11,930 bases of DNA from the NCBI GenBank assembly GCA_949440065.1, contig CASRZP010000037.1, positions 1 through 11,930 on the forward strand, given 5' to 3'. The position numbers were made by a program, and so were the translations under genes. Every line of letters begins with the position of its first letter. Position 1 is the stretch's first letter. This DNA is from an uncultured Bacilli bacterium (GTDB lineage: Bacteria; Bacillota_I; Bacilli_A; RF39; UBA660). Shown one piece after another: positions 6,488 through 11,930 of this stretch. The notes beneath the pieces are model-generated. The model was not told the origin of the DNA and searched no databases. It saw only the letters and a list, made by a program, of their open reading frames with translations.

Positions 6488-8062
6488 ATGTGTAGCTTTT
6501 TAGTTTATACGAATAACAATGTGAAAAAAGAACAATTTGAAAGTAGTTTAGCAAAAATTGCTTATCGTGGTCCAGATATGAGTAGAGTAATGGTAGATGA
6601 GGGTATGTGGGGATTTAATCGCTTATCTATTATGGGACTAACTTCTAGTGGAATGCAACCTTTTGTTGATGGTGAGTATAAAGCCGTTTGTAATGGAGAA
6701 ATTTATGGATTTAAAAAAATACGTGATGAATTAATCAAAAAAGGGTATACCTTTCAATCTGATAGTGACTGTGAAATATTAATCCCTCTATTAAAAGAAA
6801 AGAAACTTGCTATGTTTAATGAGTTAGACGCTGAGTTTGCCTGTGTTTTATACGATGGTAAAGATTACATTGCTGCAAGGGATCCGATTGGAATACGAGG
6901 AATGTTTTATGGATATTCCAAAGAAAGCCACGATATTATGTTCGCATCAGAAGCTAAGGCTTTGATTGAATTATGTGATGAGGTAAAACCTTTTCCTCCA
7001 GGACATTATTATACTCAAGGAAAATTTGTTTGCTATAAAGATTTAGTAAATGTTAGTCCTATTCATCAAAACTTTGATGATATCATTAAAAATATTCACG
7101 ATAAATTAACTAGTGGGATTGTTAAAAGATTAACTTCTGATGTTCCCATTGGTTTCTTACTAAGTGGAGGACTAGATTCTAGCTTAGTTTGTGCAGTAGC
7201 AAGTAGAACCTTGCAAAAGCCAATTCATACCTTTGCCATTGGTATGGAAAAAGATGCGATTGATTTAAAATATGCCAAAGAAGTAGCAGAACATATTGGT
7301 AGTATTCATCATGAAGTAATCATTACCAAAGAAGATGTATTAAAGGCAATTGATGAAGTCATTTATCACTTAGAAACATGGGATATTACCACAGTTAGAG
7401 CTTCCATTGGCATGTATTTATTATGTAAATGGATTAGAGAAAATACAGATATTAAAGTGTTACTAACAGGAGAAGTTAGTGATGAACTATTTGGATATAA
7501 ATATACCGACTTTGCACCAAATGCAATAGAATTTCAAGACGAAGCGAAAAAACGTGTTGGTGAACTTTATATGTATGATGTATTAAGAGCAGATCGTTGT
7601 ATTTCAGGTTGTTCACTAGAAGCACGTGTTCCTTTTGCTGATTTGGATTTTGTAAAATATGTGATGGAAATTGACCCAGAGAAGAAGATGAATACGTATA
7701 ATAAAGGGAAATATTTATTACGAAAGGCATTTGATGAAGGTGGGTATTTACCTGATGAGATTTTATATCGAGAAAAAGCAGCTTTCTCTGATGCTGTAGG
7801 GCACTCGATGGTAGACTATTTAAAAGAATATGCCGAAGAATATTATACAGATGTAGAATTTCAAGAGAGAATAAAAAAGTATCAAGACCCTAAGCCATTT
7901 ACGAAAGAATCCCTATTATATCGCAGTTTATTTGAAAAATATTATCAAGGATACGACTCTTGGATCAAAGATTATTGGATGCCAAATAAATCATGGGAAG
8001 GATGTAATGTTGATGATCCTTCTGCTAGAGTATTAAAAAACTATGGTGCAAGTGGTAAATAG
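6488..8062 (+). CDS. asnB: Glutamine-hydrolysing asparagine synthetase
   Basis: The 524-residue cytoplasmic enzyme makes asparagine from aspartate, glutamine and ATP. The N-terminal glutaminase domain has the nucleophile C2 exposed after Met removal, YRGPD at 26-30, NRLSI around 44-48, CNGEIY at 68-73 and the D94 region. The synthetase domain has the PP-loop SGGLDSS at 226-232, GEVSDELFGY at 328-337, SLEARVPFAD at 376-385 and REKAAFSDAVG at 428-438. It is about 30 residues shorter than the E. coli enzyme but keeps all catalytic blocks. AAGGA at 6476-6480 precedes the ATG by seven bases; C2 confirms this start. The Asn T-box directly upstream independently supports the function and indicates induction when tRNA-Asn is uncharged. 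It appears to be transcribed from its own leader promoter. Confidence 0.96.
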   Translation: MCSFLVYTNNNVKKEQFESSLAKIAYRGPDMSRVMVDEGMWGFNRLSIMGLTSSGMQPFVDGEYKAVCNGEIYGFKKIRDELIKKGYTFQSDSDCEILIPLLKEKKLAMFNELDAEFACVLYDGKDYIAARDPIGIRGMFYGYSKESHDIMFASEAKALIELCDEVKPFPPGHYYTQGKFVCYKDLVNVSPIHQNFDDIIKNIHDKLTSGIVKRLTSDVPIGFLLSGGLDSSLVCAVASRTLQKPIHTFAIGMEKDAIDLKYAKEVAEHIGSIHHEVIITKEDVLKAIDEVIYHLETWDITTVRASIGMYLLCKWIRENTDIKVLLTGEVSDELFGYKYTDFAPNAIEFQDEAKKRVGELYMYDVLRADRCISGCSLEARVPFADLDFVKYVMEIDPEKKMNTYNKGKYLLRKAFDEGGYLPDEILYREKAAFSDAVGHSMVDYLKEYAEEYYTDVEFQERIKKYQDPKPFTKESLLYRSLFEKYYQGYDSWIKDYWMPNKSWEGCNVDDPSARVLKNYGASGK

Positions 8063-8084
8063 AATAGGAAAATAAAACAAATCA

Positions 8085-8093
8085 TGGTATACT
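8085..8093 (+). promoter_or_regulatory. Possible extended -10 promoter for galE
   Basis: TGGTATACT is an extended -10 (TG, one base, TATACT at 8088-8093) in the 54-base gap after asnB, without a good -35. Transcription would begin near 8100, just before the ribosome binding site at 8102-8106. galE could alternatively be read through from asnB, since no terminator is visible between them. Confidence 0.4.
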
Positions 8094-8116
8094 TACATAG
8101 TAAGGATGATGATTGT

Positions 8117-9124
8117 ATGAAAATATTGGTAACAGGAGGAGCAGGTTACATTGGTTCCCACACTTGTGTAGAATTGTTGAACGCTGGATTTGATTTAGTT
8201 ATTATTGATAATTTTTCTAATAGTAAACCTGAAGCAGTTGAAGCGATAAAAAAAATTACAGGAAAAGATTTTAAATTTTATGAAATGGATTATCTTAATC
8301 GTGAATTATTAGAAAAAGTTTTTGAAGAAAATGAAATTTCCGCAGTAATTCATTTTGCTGGCTATAAAGCAGTAGGAGAATCAGTAGAAAAGCCGATGGA
8401 TTATTATATTAACAATGTATCAGGTTCCTTAACCCTTTTAAATACTATGAAAAAATATGGAGTAAAGAAGTTGGTGTTCTCATCAAGTGCTACGGTTTAT
8501 GGATGGCCAGAAAAGATTCCTCTTACTGAAGATTGCCATGTCGGAGGAACAACTAATCCTTATGGTACGACTAAATTTTTTATTGAACGTATCTTAGAAG
8601 ATATCTATCACTCTGATTCAACTTGGGGTATTGCGATACTTAGATATTTTAATCCAATAGGTGCTCATGAGAGTGGACTAATTGGGGAAGACCCTCAAGG
8701 AATTCCTAATAATTTAATGCCTTATATTACTAAAGTTGCTTCTAACGAATTAGAAAAGCTATCTATCTTTGGTGATGATTATGATACAAAAGATGGTACA
8801 GGAGTTAGAGATTATATTCATGTAGTAGATTTAGCTAAAGGGCATGTCTTAGCATTAAATAAATTAGAAAAAGAAAAAAGTGGTTTGTTTATTTATAATT
8901 TAGGAACAGGAAATGGGTATAGTGTTTTAGATATGGTAAAAACTTATGAAAGAGTAAATCAAGTTGAAGTGCCATACGAGATTGTAGGAAGAAGAAAAGG
9001 GGATATTGCTATATGTTATGCTGATCCTACAAAAGCGAAAGAAGAGTTAGGATTTATTGCTAGTAAAACGTTAGAGGACATGTGTAGAGATTCTTATCAT
9101 TTTGCTAGAAAAAAAAATAGATAG
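8117..9124 (+). CDS. galE: UDP-glucose 4-epimerase
   Basis: This enzyme interconverts UDP-glucose and UDP-galactose with bound NAD. The 335-residue protein starts with the Rossmann motif GGAGYIGSH (G7, G10, G13), then has D31-N32 for the cofactor, HFAGYKAVGES at 79-89, the catalytic SSSATVYG around 122-129 and Y149/K153 of the YxxxK motif (NPYGTTK). It ends with the GDIAICYADPTKA signature. I choose ATG 8117 rather than the in-frame ATG at 8084: the Rossmann strand MKILVTGG starts here as in the family, AAGGA at 8102-8106 is ten bases upstream, and the longer form would add 11 residues overlapping the likely promoter. No other Leloir genes are nearby, so a role in surface polysaccharide or galactose use cannot be decided. 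Confidence 0.95.
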   Translation: MKILVTGGAGYIGSHTCVELLNAGFDLVIIDNFSNSKPEAVEAIKKITGKDFKFYEMDYLNRELLEKVFEENEISAVIHFAGYKAVGESVEKPMDYYINNVSGSLTLLNTMKKYGVKKLVFSSSATVYGWPEKIPLTEDCHVGGTTNPYGTTKFFIERILEDIYHSDSTWGIAILRYFNPIGAHESGLIGEDPQGIPNNLMPYITKVASNELEKLSIFGDDYDTKDGTGVRDYIHVVDLAKGHVLALNKLEKEKSGLFIYNLGTGNGYSVLDMVKTYERVNQVEVPYEIVGRRKGDIAICYADPTKAKEELGFIASKTLEDMCRDSYHFARKKNR

Positions 9125-9147
9125 AACAGTTTAAGGAGACTCATGAA

Positions 9148-9738
9148 ATGAAATTGAAAGAAAGATTAGAGATGTTAAAAAAGTTTTGTTGTGTGAATAG
9201 AAACTTTGAATTTGAAGCAGAACTATCTGATCATTTGGTAGGTAGGCAAAGTATTTATCGCTTACGTTATATTGATTATCATCGAATTAATGAAAGTAAT
9301 TATGCGTTTTAATCTAATACAAATAATATAGGAGTTATCGATTGGAAATATACCCCATTTATGTTACCCGATAGAATGAGTAGAGAAGATGCTTTTAAAG
9401 TGTTGTCCTATTTAACTGATTATATTGAAAAACAATGTAGGGTAAGTGCAACAAGGAGTGTTGGTGTATTAGATGAAGTACTAGGTTTAGAAAGATTAGG
9501 TTTTAGAAAAGAAAATATTAATTTTAGTTCAAATGAAGAAGATATTATTGATTTATTTACTGTAAGTGGAAGACTATTGTTGTTTAAAAAGAGCAAAGAG
9601 TATGATAGATATTTTGAATGGTATAGAGAAGATGTAGATTTTGATGAAGTAAAAGAAATCTATAAAAAATGTGGTATTGAATTTTACGATTTGAAAATTA
9701 AAGATCATGTAGAAAAAATGCCAAAAATGATAAAATAG
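9148..9738 (+). pseudogene. Uncharacterised gene interrupted by one in-frame TAA
   Basis: From ATG 9148 the frame reads 54 codons, hits TAA at 9310-9312, and continues open in the same frame to TAG 9736-9738, for a total of 196 positions including the stop. AAGGAG at 9133-9138 lies nine bases before the ATG. Coding-like composition continues across the stop (YHRINESNYAF, stop, SNTNNIGVIDWKYTP), which suggests one former protein of about 196 residues. The downstream open part starts at ATG 9361 (125 residues) but has no ribosome binding site at a usable distance; TAGGAG at 9329-9334 is too far from it. The protein looks soluble, with several aromatic and acidic helical stretches (EYDRYFEWYREDVDFDEVKE). 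I do not recognise the family. Nonsense mutation or sequencing error are both possible. Confidence 0.65.
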
Positions 9739-9765
9739 AGATGATACATATTATAGGTTACCAAT

Positions 9766-10152
9766 TTACTCATTATTATTAGGAAATCTATCTTTATTTA
9801 AAGATAATAAATATCGTTTCTCAGCAGATCGTGCTTTATGTTCACTTTCTTCAATGTGCCATTCATAATGCTTTTCTAGATAAGAATATAATTCATAAGC
9901 ATGGGTGTACTCATGAAGATTAACACACAAGGATTTTATATCATAAATTACAGGTACAATCATTCGAATATCCTTTAAGATACCATTTTCATCGATTATG
10001 GGAAAAACACCCCATCCAAATTCGTGAACTAAGAAGGGAATTCTTTTAATTTTTCCTTTCATAAAAAGAAAAAAATCTGGATTGGTAATTTGTTCATGGA
10101 TTAATGCTATATTTAACTCTTCTTCCCAAAATTTTGTTTTTTCATTTTCCAT
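9766..10152 (-). CDS. Small putative zinc metallopeptidase-like protein (HExxH)
   Basis: The 128-residue protein carries HEYTH at residues 80-84 within VNLHEYTHAYEL, the zincin metal-binding and catalytic motif, in a predicted helix. About 20 residues later EESEHKARSAEKRYL offers acidic candidates (E104 or E111) for a third ligand. The preceding segment (FGWGVFPIIDENG, MIVPVIYD) is beta-like, as expected before the active-site helix. No signal peptide or membrane helix is seen, so it is probably cytoplasmic. GGAG at plus 10160-10163 lies seven bases before the start codon. It is convergent with the interrupted gene and lies 110 bases downstream of the adenosine deaminase. It is smaller than most named peptidase families; possible relation to SprT- or ImmA-like zincins is guesswork. 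Biological substrate unknown. Confidence 0.7.
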   Translation of the reverse strand: MENEKTKFWEEELNIALIHEQITNPDFFLFMKGKIKRIPFLVHEFGWGVFPIIDENGILKDIRMIVPVIYDIKSLCVNLHEYTHAYELYSYLEKHYEWHIEESEHKARSAEKRYLLSLNKDRFPNNNE

Positions 10153-10205
10153 ATTCTTTCTCCGTATTTATTTTGATAGTAAAAAAGATTCATCACTTGA
10201 TTGTT

Positions 10206-10211
10206 ATTATA
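10206..10211 (-). promoter_or_regulatory. Candidate -10 for the HExxH gene
   Basis: On the minus strand TATAAT occurs here, about 43 bases upstream of the ribosome binding site at 10160-10163. The matching -35 region is poor. The gap between the two minus-strand genes also holds a short palindrome at 10235-10249. Confidence 0.35.
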
Positions 10212-10262
10212 TAGTGACATTCTTCTTTACTTATGAAGTGGGCGACTTCTTGCGAATTTATG

Positions 10263-11222
10263 TTAAAAGTTATTGATAATATTACGTAATGACGTTTTTT
10301 CTTTTTCTGTTATAAAAGCTGCATTTATAGCGTTTAGATTCATATGATGAAAATCTTTTATGGTAAAGTGAAATGTATCTTTAAGTCGAATATATTCTTC
10401 TGTAATCGTAATATTAGATACTGTTCTATTATCCGTATTTATAGTAACTTTAACTCCTAAATCATATAATCTTTTGATATTGTGCTCGTTGTACGATGGA
10501 AATACTTTAGTATTTATATTACTTGTTGGACATACTTCTAGTGTAATATTGTTATCTATTATCTTTTGCAAGGTTTCTTTGCTTTCTTCTATTCTTACTC
10601 CATGCCCCAGTCTTTTTGTACCAAAGGACATAGCATCTTCAATACTTTCTATACCATCTGCTTCTCCAGCATGAATAGTAAATGGTACAGAAAGAGATTT
10701 AGCATATTCAAATAACTCTTTATATTCTTTTGTTTTAAATAAAGCTTCTGCTCCTGCTAAATCTAGGGCACATACGCCTTTATTTAAGTATTTCTTTGTT
10801 AAATCTACTACAATTTTATTATTTTCATTAGAATCTCCTCGCATCGCACATAGAATTAAGTTAGTCTTTATATCCACTTTATGTAACCCTTCTAAAACAG
10901 AATCGATAACTTCTTCTTGAGTTAATCCTTGTTCTATATGCTTTAAAGGTGCAAAACGAATTTCAGCATAGATAACATTTTCCTTTTTTAAATCTTCTGC
11001 TAATTCCTTACTTATTTTTATTAAATTTTCTTTTGTCTGCATTAAACTTACTGGTATCGCAAATTTTTCTAAATAGTTATTTAAATCTGTTACATCCTTA
11101 TCTACTTTCATTTTTGATGTTACATCTTTATTTAATAGTTCATTTGCTGTACTTGTTTTTACCGATCCATCTAGATGTAAATGTAATTCTACTTTAGGCA
11201 TTTTTTTTATTTTTTTATTCAT
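10263..11222 (-). CDS. add: Adenosine deaminase
   Basis: The 319-residue enzyme deaminates adenosine or deoxyadenosine to inosine in purine salvage. Zinc ligands are visible as HLHLDGS (H14, H16), H184 of IHAGEADG and D264 of INTDN; the proton donor is E187 and catalytic H207 lies in RLGHGVR. The DLAGAE segment (G157) and CPTSN (231-235) are also family blocks. The residue after the zinc-ligand Asp is Asn (N265) rather than the Asp of the common TDDP form, giving TDNRTVSN. Length is slightly below the usual 330-350. AAGGA (plus 11229-11233) is six bases before the start. No other purine genes are adjacent. A relative deaminating another purine base or nucleoside cannot be excluded, but the E187 and HLHLDGS context favours adenosine. 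Confidence 0.92.
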   Translation of the reverse strand: MNKKIKKMPKVELHLHLDGSVKTSTANELLNKDVTSKMKVDKDVTDLNNYLEKFAIPVSLMQTKENLIKISKELAEDLKKENVIYAEIRFAPLKHIEQGLTQEEVIDSVLEGLHKVDIKTNLILCAMRGDSNENNKIVVDLTKKYLNKGVCALDLAGAEALFKTKEYKELFEYAKSLSVPFTIHAGEADGIESIEDAMSFGTKRLGHGVRIEESKETLQKIIDNNITLEVCPTSNINTKVFPSYNEHNIKRLYDLGVKVTINTDNRTVSNITITEEYIRLKDTFHFTIKDFHHMNLNAINAAFITEKEKTSLRNIINNF

Positions 11223-11273
11223 CGTTAATCCTTCTTTCTTAATTTCCTATTTGTACATTACTTTAATATTTTG

Positions 11274-11279
11274 ATTATA
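11274..11279 (-). promoter_or_regulatory. Candidate -10 for the adenosine deaminase gene
   Basis: TATAAT on the minus strand lies about 51 bases before the start codon of the deaminase gene. The -35 position (around 11297-11302) is a poor match. Supported mainly by location. Confidence 0.35.
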
Positions 11280-11402
11280 CTACTTCTTATATTTTTTTAG
11301 TAGAGTAGGGTAATAAAAAATAAAATTATGTAAAGATGAATGTTTTCTAATAGGAATACCAACTGATTGTAAAAGAGGAAACATCACATGAACGATTTTT
11401 AT

Positions 11403-11437
11403 AAAAAAACTCGACACTTTAATAAGTGTGCGAGTTT
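11403..11437 (-). terminator. Strong intrinsic terminator on the minus strand with no intact gene in front
   Basis: AAACTCG and CGAGTTT pair over seven bases, extended by ACACTT/AAGTGT across a one-base bulge, with a four-base loop. Read on the minus strand it is followed by seven T residues (plus 11403-11409), a textbook rho-independent signal. Immediately upstream on the minus strand a short open stretch of 16 codons (plus about 11438-11488) ends in TAA at the hairpin, but a stop lies just before it. It may be the 3' remnant of a lost gene. Confidence 0.7.
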
Positions 11438-11541
11438 AAACCTCAATAGAGCGAATCACATACAAGTTACGAACTTTGTTCTCTTTCTAAAAATATTATA
11501 TATGAATTATCATTAAATTTCAATTGGAGTATATGAATTTT

Positions 11542-11570
11542 TTGATATTTATTATATAATATGATAGTAT
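11542..11570 (+). promoter_or_regulatory. Promoter for the short right-end ORF
   Basis: TTGATA at 11542-11547 and TAGTAT at 11565-11570 are 17 bases apart. A perfect TATAAT at 11555-11560 is an alternative -10 but lacks a -35. The region is very AT-rich, so chance matches are likely, yet placement about 30 bases before a GGAGG is sensible. Outside this promoter, the minus-strand hairpin at 11403-11437 and the ORF at 11602, I see nothing else definite between 11280 and 11698. Confidence 0.4.
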
Positions 11571-11601
11571 TTAATGAATTACTTAAAGAATGGAGGTTTT
11601 T

Positions 11602-11727
11602 ATGAATATTAAAGTATTAATAGATTTTGAAGTTTTAGGTGACTTTAAAACAAATAAGAAACAATTTGATGAAAATATAACAATGTTCAAAAAAATAATT
11701 ACAATATATAAAACTGATCACCATTAG
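11602..11727 (+). CDS. Short ORF, probably the 5' remnant of a truncated gene
   Basis: ATG 11602 follows GGAGG (11592-11596) by five bases and a plausible promoter, so expression signals are good. It reads 41 codons (MNIKVLIDFEV, then a lysine-rich segment and MFKKIITIYK) to TAG 11725-11727. Its last ten codons overlap, antisense, the end of the serine recombinase fragment at 11699. Since that recombinase is itself cut short here, the ORF probably lost its natural 3' part at the same junction and its final residues are accidental. It could instead be a true small protein. Family not recognised. Confidence 0.4.
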   Translation: MNIKVLIDFEVLGDFKTNKKQFDENITMFKKIITIYKTDHH

Positions 11728-11929
11728 CAGTAGATACATCATAAGGCTCTAATATTAACTCAATTTTAACATCGTGTTCTTCACAATAATTTAAAAGCCA
11801 AAAGCCATCATAGTTATTTCTAGTTAATCTATCTACTTTAATAGCAACTATTACTTCGATTTTGTGCGATTTAATATCTTTTAGTAATCTTTGCATTTCT
11901 GGTCTCATTAAATCTTTTCCAGAATGTCC
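11699..11929 (-). pseudogene. Serine recombinase (resolvase/invertase) fragment, partial at both ends
   Basis: The frame is open to the right edge and reads GHSGKDLMRPEMQRLL at the edge, the usual segment of large serine recombinases and resolvases, then KVDRLTRN with the active-site arginines of the VxxxDRLxR type, and finally EPYDVSTANG before a stop at 11699. Family catalytic domains continue past STANG with a helix and then a DNA-binding region, all missing here, so the gene is truncated at its 3' end. The catalytic serine would lie beyond the window. Intact relatives mobilise or resolve transposons, plasmids and prophages; this copy should be inactive unless the sequence is misassembled. 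It marks a former mobile element. Confidence 0.8.
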
Positions 11930-11930
11930 T

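Noticed and set aside
7476..7730. Minus-strand open frame inside asnB
   Set aside because: Antisense shadow of conserved asparagine synthetase sequence.
8084..8116. Earlier in-frame ATG for galE
   Set aside because: It overlaps a likely extended -10 promoter and adds residues before the conserved Rossmann strand; 8117 has AAGGA at good spacing.
10082..10276. Plus-strand open frame across the HExxH gene start
   Set aside because: No ribosome binding site; covers the start and promoter of the better supported minus-strand gene.
10474..10674. Plus-strand open frame inside the adenosine deaminase gene
   Set aside because: Antisense shadow of conserved catalytic blocks.
11388..11516. 42-codon plus-strand ORF with an AGAGG-like site upstream
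   Set aside because: Its coding sequence runs through a strong minus-strand terminator hairpin and has no protein-like pattern, so it is probably fortuitous.
1..11930. CRISPR array, tRNA or rRNA genes
   Set aside because: No regularly spaced repeats, no cloverleaf with GTTCRA-like arm and no rRNA-like conserved blocks were seen on either strand.

Overview
The window is AT-rich, has dense short-spaced genes with AAGGA/GGAGG ribosome binding sites, uses TGA as a stop, and carries a T-box leader and a Bce-type antimicrobial-peptide module. This fits a low-GC Gram-positive (Bacillota), plausibly a gut-associated member, but nothing in the sequence fixes the genus.

Layout. (1) Positions 2-1219 hold three co-directional genes of unknown function: the tail of a protein with one membrane segment, a two-helix membrane protein, and a 120-residue protein with two CxxC pairs. 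A hairpin follows. (2) Positions 1525-6111 form a complete BceRS-BceAB-type detoxification module: an OmpR-family response regulator, an intramembrane-sensing histidine kinase (ATGA overlap), then an operator-like inverted repeat, the ABC ATPase and the 10-helix permease with a large external domain. The expected circuit is that permease and kinase sense a cell-wall-active peptide together, the regulator is phosphorylated, and it activates the transporter promoter through the 7-4-7 repeat at 3201-3218. A weaker copy lies ahead of the regulator gene. (3) Positions 6158-8062 hold a promoter, an asparagine-specific T-box riboswitch (specifier AAC, UGGC bulge) with its terminator, and asnB (glutamine-hydrolysing asparagine synthetase). 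(4) galE (UDP-glucose 4-epimerase) follows with its own likely promoter. (5) Positions 9148-9738 are one reading frame interrupted by a single in-frame TAA, a probable pseudogene of unknown family. (6) On the minus strand lie a small HExxH putative metalloprotease (9766-10152) and an adenosine deaminase (10263-11222). (7) The right end (about 11340-11930) looks like mobile-element debris: an orphan minus-strand terminator, a short plus-strand ORF with good expression signals, and a serine recombinase fragment truncated just where that ORF ends.

Most of the window is recognisable housekeeping or resistance biology. The least explained parts are the first three genes, the interrupted frame, the HExxH protein and the right-end junction. 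I see no CRISPR array, tRNA, rRNA or intact insertion sequence, and no clearly new multi-gene system.
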